NCBI GenBank assembly: GCA_900546645.1
Contig: URDR01000116.1
Location: 1 to 5,004 of the forward strand
DNA length: 5,004 nucleotides
Source of the DNA: an uncultured Bacteroides sp.
GTDB lineage: Bacteria; Bacteroidota; Bacteroidia; Bacteroidales; Bacteroidaceae
Reading direction: 5' to 3'
The notes below the pieces were generated by a model. The model was not told the origin of the DNA and searched no databases. It worked only from the letters and a program-made list of their open reading frames with translations. A program made the translations under genes and the position numbers. Each line of letters opens with the position of its first letter. The stretch's first letter is position 1. Below are positions 1 to 5,004 of this stretch, piece after piece.

Positions 1-51
1 AGGGCTTACTCGGGACTTGCACCCGTTAGACAATGCTCGTGCCGAGCATAC
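1..51 (-). mobile_element. 5' end of a group IIC intron (partial, runs off the left edge)
   Basis: Read on the minus strand, this segment begins GTATGCTCGGCACGAGCAT and continues with TGTCTAACGGGTGCAAGTC and CCGA. From memory, the Oceanobacillus iheyensis group IIC intron begins GTGTGCCCGGCATGGGTGC, then AGTCTATAGGGTGAGAGTC and CCGA, so spacing and most bases agree without gaps over about 42 bases. Both conserved small hairpins of the start of domain I are visible: a 7-bp stem with a 3-base loop (33-49) and CGGG/CCCG closing a 7-base loop (11-25). The presumed first intron base (position 51) follows directly on the T-tract of the terminator at 52-86, which is the known insertion preference of class C introns. 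The usual 5' GUGYG start is GUAUG here, a deviation at base 3. The remaining ribozyme domains and any maturase gene are outside the window, so intactness and mobility cannot be judged. The alternatives considered (tRNA T-arm, integron attC, cobalamin riboswitch) fit less well. Confidence 0.72.
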
Positions 52-86
52 AAAAAGGGTTACCTTTCTTCCGAAAAATAACCCTT
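52..86 (-). terminator. Intrinsic terminator of fusA2
   Basis: The minus-strand RNA would form AAGGGTTA (86-79) paired with TAACCCTT (62-55), 8 bp with no mismatch. Inside it an extra stem TTTC/GAAA closes a four-base loop (65-76). A run of five T follows (56-52, the first two shared with the stem base). It lies 42 bases after the fusA2 stop codon and is followed at once by the putative group II intron. Opposite-strand use is unlikely because no T-tract follows on the plus strand. Confidence 0.85.
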
Positions 87-128
87 CCTCTATATCCTAT
101 CCTTTAAAAATAGAACACCTTATCCCAA

Positions 129-2288
129 TTATGCCTCTTCTTTTTCTTGTTCTTCAAACTCTTTAACCAGTTTTGTCTGAACATCTGTCGGAACCAGCTC
201 ATAGCTAGCAAACTTCATTATAAACGATGCACGTCCTCCTGTCAAAGAACTTAAAACTGTAGAATAATTCGACATTTCTTTTAAAGGAACTTTAGCAGCC
301 AACTTTTCATATCCCTTTTCACTGCTCATACCCATAATCATGCCTCTACGTCCCTGCATGTCACTCATTACATCACCTAATTTATCACTCGGGCAGAAGA
401 CTTCCACATCGTAAATAGGTTCCAGAATTTTAGGACCAGCATTTTTGAAGGCTTCACTGAAGGCATTTCTACCTGCCAGCATGAAAGAAATTTCGTTAGA
501 GTCAACTGGATGCATCTTTCCATCGTATACAATCACACGCACATCACGTGCATACGAACCAGTTAGAGGTCCCTGTTCCATACGGCTCATAATACCTTTC
601 AAGATAGCTGGCATAAATCGAGCATCAATAGCTCCACCTACCACACTATTTACAAAAACCAGTTTACCTCCCCACTCTAAGTCAACCACTTCGGTTCCTT
701 TCACGTTCATCTTAAATTCCTGACCATTGAACTTATACACTTCCGGAGCAGGCATACCTTCATAATAAGGTTCTACAATCAAATGAACTTCACCAAACTG
801 TCCGGCCCCTCCCGACTGTTTTTTATGGCGATAATCAGCTCTCGCTGCTTTTGTAATAGTCTCACGATACGGAATCTTCGGTTCATAAAATTGAATCTGG
901 AGTTTTTCATTATTTTCAAGACGCCACTTAAGTGTACGCAAATGGAATTCTCCTTGTCCATGAACCAAGATTTGTCGTAATTCTTTTGACTGCTCAACCA
1001 CCCAAGTAGGATCTTCTTCACGCATGCGATTGAGAATAGCCATCATTTTTTCAGTATCAGCTTCATTTACGGGCTTAATGGCACGCGTATATTTAGGATT
1101 AGGATACTTGATGAAATTAAAGCGGTTTTCACAGTCTTTGCCATTCAGCGTATTACCGGTCTTCACATCTTTCAATTTCACCGTACATCCAATATCACCG
1201 GCACGAAGTTCGTCGACTTTTTCACGTGTTGCACCAGCACAGACATAAAGCTGAGCCATGCGTTCCTTAGAACCTCTATCAGCATTGGCTAAATCGTCAC
1301 CTTCACGTACGACCCCACTCATAACTTTAAAGTACTGCACATCGCCGATATGGGGTTCAACTGCCGTCTTAAAGAAATATAAAGAAGCAGGAGCATCAGC
1401 CACAGGAGGAACAGGTACCCCACGTGTGTTATGTACCACCGGCATTTCATCAACAAACGGTACTACGTTTCCTAAAAACTCCATCAAGCGACGCACACCC
1501 ATATCTTTTCCTGCACAAACACAGAATACGGGGAACATTCCGCGTGCTGCCAATCCTTTACGGATACCTTCACGCATTTCGTCTTCGGTCAAAGATTCCG
1601 ATTCAAAGAATTTTTCCATTAAGGTTTCATCATGTTCAGCAGCTGCTTCTACCAAAGTTTTATGCCAAGCCAATGCTTTTTCCATTTCCTCCTCAGGAAC
1701 CGGCTCTATAGTTGGAGCACCTCCGTCAGGTCCCCATGAATATTTTTTCATCAAAAGTACATCAATCAACGAATTGAAATCCGGACCCGTAGCCAAGGGA
1801 TACTGAACCGGAACGACTTTAGAACCGTAATTATCTTTTAATTGCTCAAGCACTTGATCAAAATCACATTTTTCACTATCCAGCTGGTTAACAAGGAAAA
1901 TTACCGGTTTACCTAACTTTTCAGTGTAACGAAAATGATTCTGAGTACCAACTTCCGGACCATATTGACCATTCAATAACAAAATAGCTGTATCGGTTAC
2001 ATTCAAAGCTGTAATAGCAGCTCCCACAAAGTCATCGCTACCCGGGCAATCAATGATATTCAGTTTTTTACCATTCCATTCTACATGATAAACGGTAGAG
2101 AAAACAGAATAGCCATATTCTTGCTCTACCGGAAAATAATCGCTGACTGTATTCTTGGCAGTAATTCTGCCACGGCGTTTTATAATACCACTCTCATAGA
2201 GCAAAGCTTCTGTGAGGGTGGTTTTACCTGCTCCATCATTACCGAGAAGGGCAATATTCTTAATTTCGTTCGTTTGATATACTTTCAT
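129..2288 (-). CDS. fusA2: Elongation factor G paralogue EF-G2 with degenerate GTPase site
   Basis: This 719-residue protein has the full EF-G layout: G domain about 8-285, domain II about 300-385, III about 400-475, IV about 476-610, V about 620-700. The P-loop GNDGAGKTT (16-24) keeps Gly21-Lys22-Thr23, but the canonical HIDAGKT Asp is Gly19. Switch I reads EQEYGYSV (55-62) instead of EQERGITI. The DTPGH motif is DCPGS, so the catalytic His is Ser84. NKxD is NQLD (134-137). Domain IV and V signatures are kept: HKKQSGGAGQFGEV (488-501), His593 in DGKMHPVDSNE, and QGRRGMIMGM (645-654). It should therefore bind the ribosome and promote translocation, with GTP hydrolysis weak or lost. As I recall, B. 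thetaiotaomicron EF-G2 was shown to lack GTPase activity, to depend on the CRP-like regulator Cur (BT4338) and to be required in the gut. A drug-resistance or recycling-only EF-G is less likely. The ATG start has no Shine-Dalgarno motif, usual for this phylum. The gene is monocistronic, with its own promoter and terminator. Confidence 0.96.
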   Translation of the reverse strand: MKVYQTNEIKNIALLGNDGAGKTTLTEALLYESGIIKRRGRITAKNTVSDYFPVEQEYGYSVFSTVYHVEWNGKKLNIIDCPGSDDFVGAAITALNVTDTAILLLNGQYGPEVGTQNHFRYTEKLGKPVIFLVNQLDSEKCDFDQVLEQLKDNYGSKVVPVQYPLATGPDFNSLIDVLLMKKYSWGPDGGAPTIEPVPEEEMEKALAWHKTLVEAAAEHDETLMEKFFESESLTEDEMREGIRKGLAARGMFPVFCVCAGKDMGVRRLMEFLGNVVPFVDEMPVVHNTRGVPVPPVADAPASLYFFKTAVEPHIGDVQYFKVMSGVVREGDDLANADRGSKERMAQLYVCAGATREKVDELRAGDIGCTVKLKDVKTGNTLNGKDCENRFNFIKYPNPKYTRAIKPVNEADTEKMMAILNRMREEDPTWVVEQSKELRQILVHGQGEFHLRTLKWRLENNEKLQIQFYEPKIPYRETITKAARADYRHKKQSGGAGQFGEVHLIVEPYYEGMPAPEVYKFNGQEFKMNVKGTEVVDLEWGGKLVFVNSVVGGAIDARFMPAILKGIMSRMEQGPLTGSYARDVRVIVYDGKMHPVDSNEISFMLAGRNAFSEAFKNAGPKILEPIYDVEVFCPSDKLGDVMSDMQGRRGMIMGMSSEKGYEKLAAKVPLKEMSNYSTVLSSLTGGRASFIMKFASYELVPTDVQTKLVKEFEEQEKEEA

Positions 2289-2319
2289 GGTATTTCAAGA
2301 TTTAGTTAATAGACCAAAG

Positions 2320-2336
2320 GATATGCTTTTCATATC
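2320..2336 (-). other. Small hairpin in the predicted fusA2 leader
   Basis: On the minus strand GATATG and CATATC (6 bp) close a five-base AAAAG loop, 32 to 48 bases before the fusA2 start codon. The stem is AT-rich and weak, with no T-tract, so it is not a terminator. It could be chance or an RNA-stability element. Confidence 0.3.
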
Positions 2337-2353
2337 TCATTTTTAACGGAGCG

Positions 2354-2383
2354 CAAATTAGGGATTATAATCGGGAAAAGCAA
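2354..2383 (-). promoter_or_regulatory. Predicted Bacteroides-type promoter of fusA2
   Basis: The Bacteroides sigma-ABfr consensus is TTTG near -33 and TAnnTTTG near -7, about 19 to 21 bases apart. The minus strand has TTG (2383-2381) and TAATTTG (2360-2354), one base shorter than the -7 consensus, separated by 20 bases. Transcription would start near 2347 and give a leader of about 59 bases. A TATAAT sequence between the two boxes lacks a matching -35 and is probably irrelevant. A weaker -7-like match (AAGATTTG, 2478-2471) without a good -33 lies further upstream and would give a longer leader. Confidence 0.5.
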
Positions 2384-2534
2384 TAAAAACTTTCGTGTTA
2401 CTAAACTATGTTTTTAGACAGAACCTACAAGTTTTTTTACCTTCTTCCATCCTTCTCTCCGATTAAACATCAAATCTTAGACCACGAAACTAACGTAATT
2501 TACTAACCAGCCTGGTAAATCACTTCTATGATAT

Positions 2535-2572
2535 AAAAAAAGCGGATATGCCTACTTAAAGACATACCCGCT
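2535..2572 (-). terminator. Intrinsic terminator of the exbB-exbD unit
   Basis: On the minus strand AGCGGGTATGTC (2572-2561) pairs with GGCATATCCGCT (2552-2541), a 12-bp stem with two G-T wobbles around an 8-base loop. Seven T follow (2541-2535, the first belonging to the stem). It begins 22 bases after the stop of the last exbD gene, so it ends the exb unit and separates it from fusA2. Confidence 0.92.
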
Positions 2573-2594
2573 CTTAATTGCTTATATCAAACTA

Positions 2595-3059
2595 TTACTG
2601 ACGCTGAGTAGCAGAATAGTTAATTTTCAAAGCATAAGCTTGACGAAGCGCCTGTTTTACCTCTGTCACAATACCCATCTTAGTATCAGCATCAACTTTC
2701 AGGGAAACAGTCATAAACGGCTTATCTTCTTCTTTCATGTTTTCACGCTCCTGATAAATATAATCCTGAACTTCTGATGGTTCAGCAAATTTATCATTCA
2801 ACTGAATACGATCGGTAGTACCCATTGTTTTTTGGAACTCAGGCATCGGTTTACCGATATAAATGAAAGAAACCAAAGATTTCTGCTCCAATTTTTCCAA
2901 CTCTGTTGCAGCCGGAACTCTGAACTGAACCTTTAATGTAACCTCACGCATAGTTGTCACAATCATGAAGAAGAACAACATGGTGAAGATAAGGTCAGGC
3001 AAAGACGAAGTATTCAACTCCGGCATTTCTTTTTTACCCGATTTATTAAATTTTCCCAT
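2595..3059 (-). CDS. exbD: ExbD/TolR-family biopolymer transport protein (second copy)
   Basis: This 154-residue protein has the ExbD plan: a short basic cytoplasmic N-terminus (1-20), one membrane helix (about 21-38) and a periplasmic domain. The helix carries the family's essential proton-accepting acid as Asp22 in LPDLIF (Asp25 in E. coli ExbD). The motif PELNTSSLPD parallels PGINASSTAD of the neighbouring ExbD, so the two are paralogues in the membrane part, while their periplasmic parts differ strongly in length and sequence. ExbD works as a dimer inside the ExbB pentamer and transmits proton flow to TonB. The gene starts 2 bases after the stop of the upstream exbD and, unlike the other genes here, has a full GGAGG motif. 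It is the last gene before the terminator. A role in a TolQR-like system cannot be excluded, but no tolA, tolB or pal is nearby. Confidence 0.93.
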   Translation of the reverse strand: MGKFNKSGKKEMPELNTSSLPDLIFTMLFFFMIVTTMREVTLKVQFRVPAATELEKLEQKSLVSFIYIGKPMPEFQKTMGTTDRIQLNDKFAEPSEVQDYIYQERENMKEEDKPFMTVSLKVDADTKMGIVTEVKQALRQAYALKINYSATQRQ

Positions 3060-3061
3060 GA

Positions 3062-3652
3062 TTATTTTCCTCCATATTTTTTAGGTTCTGCTTCAGAAAT
3101 CTTCTGTGGATAGTAGTCAGTAATTGCTTTTTTCTCATCTTCAGAACATTCGTCAAAAGACTTACCGAACTGCGACTGAGCTAAGTCATTACGCAACTCA
3201 TTGTAAGCTGCAACCAATTCGTTCTGAACCTGAATATATGCATTATAACTGGTACCAACGTCATTCTGTACAGAGATTACATGCTTATCAGTCACCATTA
3301 CGTCACCAAAGAACGGCAAAGTTTTTGCATGCTTTTCAGGCAAGTTTGCATCGTTATTTGGATTGGCAATGAATTCTTTTGCCTTTTCTCTCAGTTGCTT
3401 AACATCAAACCATTCTCCACCAACCATCAAGTTATCATCCTTGTTCAGTTTAACTTGAAGAACGTTTCTTTCCTTAACAATAATATCATCTTTTTTCTGA
3501 TCCTCATTTTCAGGAGGAGGCGGCAGACGTCTTGCCAAACCGCGGTCAGTATCCATTGATGTTGTGATAAGGAAGAAAATAAGCAACATGAAGGCAATAT
3601 CCGCCGTAGAACTTGCATTAATTCCCGGTACTTTTCTGTTTCTTTTTGCCAT
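3062..3652 (-). CDS. exbD: ExbD/TolR-family biopolymer transport protein (first copy, long periplasmic domain)
   Basis: At 196 residues this is longer than a typical ExbD (about 140). It has a basic N-terminus (KRNRK, 3-7), the PGINASSTAD motif with the key Asp18, one membrane helix (about 17-33) and a proline run LPPPP (43-47) just outside the membrane. The periplasmic part is charged and carries extra segments: about 95-130 and a C-terminal tail about 160-196 rich in Asp, Glu and Lys. The extra material may contact a partner specific to this phylum, such as a TonB variant or the four-helix protein encoded upstream; this is inference. The start ATG is preceded by a weak AAAGAAG stretch. Co-transcription with both neighbours is likely: 44 bases separate it from the upstream gene and 2 bases from the downstream exbD. 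Confidence 0.94.
   Translation of the reverse strand: MAKRNRKVPGINASSTADIAFMLLIFFLITTSMDTDRGLARRLPPPPENEDQKKDDIIVKERNVLQVKLNKDDNLMVGGEWFDVKQLREKAKEFIANPNNDANLPEKHAKTLPFFGDVMVTDKHVISVQNDVGTSYNAYIQVQNELVAAYNELRNDLAQSQFGKSFDECSEDEKKAITDYYPQKISEAEPKKYGGK
3069..3073 (-). promoter_or_regulatory. Shine-Dalgarno motif of the second exbD, inside the first exbD
   Basis: GGAGG on the minus strand lies 9 bases before the ATG at 3059 and within the last codons of the upstream exbD (Tyr-Gly-Gly-Lys-stop). It is the only strong Shine-Dalgarno match I see among the five genes. In Bacteroidota most genes do without one, so it may support reinitiation, or it may be chance from the Gly-Gly codons. Confidence 0.5.
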
Positions 3653-3696
3653 TTTACTTACTTCTTTTAAAATTTATCAAACTCTCAATGAAGATA

Positions 3697-4161
3697 TTAT
3701 CTCTGTTTAAAAATACCGAAAAGGTTCAACAATGTACCAACTGCTGCAACAATCAGCAAAGCATAAGTTGAGTAAATCAACATATCTGAAACCTTCAACA
3801 TCACAGCATCTGTATAAACGGCACCGTCACCTTTCAATACTGGTTCAGCAGAACCCATATTATAAGTAACAACCAACAGAACTGCCAACAGGATAAGTCC
3901 CAATAATGATTTGATAGCGCCTTTCGGGTTATCTTTCAGCGCACCGCCAAACTGAGCGATAGCACCAATCAAAGTTACAACAACAGCAACGGCAAACATT
4001 CCGTACATCAAATACATCAAAGCTTCTGTATTCTGAGGTTCATTGTAACTGCCAACCGGATTATGATATCCTACTCCGAAGAAAACACCCAAAACTACCA
4101 AGATAGCAGCAACACAGGCATAAAATACGTAGTAAGATACTTTGTATGATAATTTAGCCAT
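3697..4161 (-). CDS. Four-helix inner-membrane protein of unknown function in the exb unit
   Basis: I do not recognise a named family. The 154-residue product is very hydrophobic, with four likely membrane helices at about 12-32, 48-71, 83-102 and 127-150. It has short loops, a basic N-terminus (MAKLSYK) and a basic end (FKQR), which suggests that both ends are cytoplasmic. No signal peptide, cysteine motif or catalytic motif is visible; loop 33-46 is polar, and loop 103-126 holds several acidic residues. It lacks the APxxGxxGT signature of ExbB/TolQ, so it is not a second motor ring protein. Its position between exbB (8 bases upstream) and exbD (44 bases downstream) argues that it is made together with the motor and perhaps is part of it or helps its assembly. 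I recall similar small membrane proteins between exbB and exbD in other Bacteroidales. No Shine-Dalgarno motif precedes the ATG. Confidence 0.88.
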   Translation of the reverse strand: MAKLSYKVSYYVFYACVAAILVVLGVFFGVGYHNPVGSYNEPQNTEALMYLMYGMFAVAVVVTLIGAIAQFGGALKDNPKGAIKSLLGLILLAVLLVVTYNMGSAEPVLKGDGAVYTDAVMLKVSDMLIYSTYALLIVAAVGTLLNLFGIFKQR

Positions 4162-4169
4162 TTTAAATA

Positions 4170-4970
4170 TTATTTTTTGTATTTCAAGTTGTATTTCATG
4201 ATCATATCAAGCAATGTGATAGAAGAATCTTCCATCTGGCTTGTAATAGCTTCAATCTTAGACAAGATGTAGTTATAGAACACCTGAAGAATCAAAGCAA
4301 CGATCAAACCGAAGATAGTAGTAATCAACGCAACTTTCATACCACCGGCAACAACTGTCGGAGAAATATCACCAGCCTGCTGGATTTGGTCGAACGCCAT
4401 AACCATACCGATTACAGTACCCAAGAATCCCAAAGACGGAGCCATTGCGATAAACAAGGTAATCCAAGAACATCCTTTTTCAAGGTAACCTGCCTGAACA
4501 CCACCATAAGAAACTACAGAACGTTCAACAACATCCAAACCTTCGTCAATTCTCATCAAACCCTGATAACAGATAGATGCAACAGGACCACGAGTGTTAC
4601 GACAAACAGTCTTAGCACCTTCTACATCACCCTTTTCCAAAGCTTCTTCAACTTTAGCCATCAGTTTCTTAACGTCAACTTCAGCCAAGCTCAAGTAAAT
4701 AATACGTTCAATACAGAAAGCAAGACCAAGAACCAATGCAATAGCTACCAATGACATAAAGCCTGCGTCACCTTCGATAAACTTAGTCTTTAATTCTTTG
4801 TGCATACCACCTTCTTCAACTACTGCCGGAGCTGCTGCTTCGTCAGCTGCTGCAACCTGTTCTGTTTGAGCCGGAGCTGCTGTAGCTGTTTCATCCTGAG
4901 CCATAGCCGCCTGAGTCATTCCAAACGAGAAGACTCCCATCACTGCAAGAATTGCAAATAACTTTTTCAT
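4170..4970 (-). CDS. exbB: MotA/TolQ/ExbB proton-channel protein with signal peptide
   Basis: The 266-residue product has a likely signal peptide (1-24, cleavage after AMA, before Gln25), an Ala/Glu/Pro-rich linker (25-55), a first membrane helix (about 69-94), a cytoplasmic domain (about 95-167) and two further helices (about 168-193 and 206-236). The family signature APSLGFLGTVIGMVMAF (177-193) and GGMKVALITTIFGLIVAL (209-226) are clear. Thr185 and Thr217/218 probably match the pore-lining Thr148 and Thr181 of E. coli ExbB. Five ExbB subunits form the ring around the ExbD helices, and proton flow drives TonB. E. coli ExbB lacks a signal peptide, but N-terminally extended ExbB proteins with a cleaved one are known, for example in Serratia. 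TolQ is less likely given the linker and neighbours. The ATG lies in an AT-rich leader without a Shine-Dalgarno motif. It is the first visible gene of the unit; earlier genes may lie beyond the edge. Confidence 0.94.
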   Translation of the reverse strand: MKKLFAILAVMGVFSFGMTQAAMAQDETATAAPAQTEQVAAADEAAAPAVVEEGGMHKELKTKFIEGDAGFMSLVAIALVLGLAFCIERIIYLSLAEVDVKKLMAKVEEALEKGDVEGAKTVCRNTRGPVASICYQGLMRIDEGLDVVERSVVSYGGVQAGYLEKGCSWITLFIAMAPSLGFLGTVIGMVMAFDQIQQAGDISPTVVAGGMKVALITTIFGLIVALILQVFYNYILSKIEAITSQMEDSSITLLDMIMKYNLKYKK

Positions 4971-5004
4971 TGTGTGTCTAATTTTTAAGATTAATTAATT
5001 AATT
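4971..5004 (-). other. AT-rich leader upstream of exbB
   Basis: The last 34 bases are almost only A and T, with a tandem TTAA/AATT pattern at the edge. No -7 or -33 box and no Shine-Dalgarno motif is visible before the start codon. The promoter must lie further right, outside the window, or belong to an upstream gene. Confidence 0.4.

Larger units (their letters stand above)
2289..2594. other. 306-base spacer between exbD and fusA2
   Basis: From right to left this spacer holds the exbD terminator (2535-2572), an 11-base imperfect palindrome ACCAGCCTGGT (2506-2516), a purine-rich stretch on the minus strand (about 2440-2460), the likely fusA2 promoter (2354-2383) and a predicted fusA2 leader with a small hairpin (2320-2336). 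I see no convincing protein gene. A 14-codon minus-strand reading frame (2450-2406) lies upstream of the best promoter and is probably untranslated. About 150 bases between terminator and promoter remain unassigned, enough for activator binding; a clear CRP-type TGTGA/TCACA site is not visible. Confidence 0.6.

Noticed and set aside
11..25. tRNA T-arm-like hairpin or cobalamin riboswitch fragment (GGGTGCAAGTCCC on the minus strand)
   Set aside because: The loop has G where tRNA has T55, and no acceptor or anticodon arms surround it. The conserved cobalamin-box sequences expected upstream are absent. The group IIC intron start explains this hairpin and its neighbour together.
25..31. Integron attC-like heptamer GTTAGAC
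   Set aside because: It fits GTTRRRY, but no partner RYYYAAC core or attC stem is found at a suitable distance, and the bases are part of the intron match.
2..166. Open plus-strand frame containing TRDLHPLDNARAEHT
   Set aside because: It has no start in the window and is the antisense of the group II intron 5' end, of the terminator and of the last fusA2 codons. I recall short predicted proteins with TRDLHPL-like strings in other genomes; antisense intron readings would explain them.
1258..1806. 182-codon open frame on the plus strand
   Set aside because: It lies fully inside fusA2 on the opposite strand, its translation is low-complexity Ser/Pro/Thr-rich without domains, and fusA2 is a clear conserved gene.
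2365..2370. TATAAT box on the minus strand as a classical sigma-70 -10 element
   Set aside because: No -35 element sits 16 to 18 bases upstream, and Bacteroidota primary sigma uses TTTG/TAnnTTTG boxes, which a neighbouring sequence fits better.
3653..3696. Possible internal promoter before the first exbD
   Set aside because: A TAAATTTT sequence resembles a -7 box but lacks the final G, and no TTTG lies at the right distance upstream. Read-through from exbB is the simpler view.
4386..4754. 122-codon open frame on the plus strand
   Set aside because: It is antisense to exbB; the product is rich in Asn, Thr and Gln with no recognisable domain, as expected from a shadow of a biased coding gene.

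Overview
The window looks like a Bacteroides-type chromosome (Bacteroidota, order Bacteroidales). Coding is AT-rich, most genes start behind AT-rich leaders without a Shine-Dalgarno motif, one spacer carries a Bacteroides-type promoter, and the protein families (an EF-G paralogue with a degenerate GTPase site, and an ExbB/ExbD set with an extra four-helix membrane protein) are ones I associate with this group. The species cannot be fixed from the sequence. All supported genes lie on the minus strand, so transcription runs from right to left.

Right half (about 5004 to 2535): a compact four-gene unit, exbB, then a 154-residue four-helix membrane protein of unknown function, then two different exbD genes. 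Gaps between genes are 8, 44 and 2 bases, and a strong intrinsic terminator closes the unit 22 bases after the last stop codon. ExbB and ExbD form the proton-driven motor of the inner membrane that energises TonB-dependent transport across the outer membrane. No tonB gene is present here. The exbB promoter probably lies beyond the right edge.

Middle (2289 to 2594): a 306-base spacer holding that terminator and the upstream region of the next gene, with a likely promoter (TTG, 20 bases, TAATTTG) and a small hairpin in the predicted leader.

Left half (2288 to 129): a 719-residue elongation factor G paralogue, best matched to Bacteroides EF-G2 (fusA2). Its translocation domains are well kept, but several positions needed for GTP hydrolysis are changed (Ser for the catalytic His of DxPGH, Gly for the P-loop Asp, an altered switch I, NQLD for NKxD). 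This agrees with published work, as I recall it, on the B. thetaiotaomicron protein, which supports translation without GTPase activity and is needed for gut colonisation. The gene ends at its own intrinsic terminator (52 to 86).

Left edge (1 to 51): the minus strand directly after the terminator T-tract closely resembles the 5' end of a bacterial group IIC intron. Such introns are known to insert just behind terminator hairpins. Only the first 51 bases are in the window; the rest, possibly including a reverse transcriptase/maturase gene, would lie to the left. This is the most surprising feature of the window. The ExbB/four-helix/ExbD/ExbD module is the best candidate for a poorly described system.
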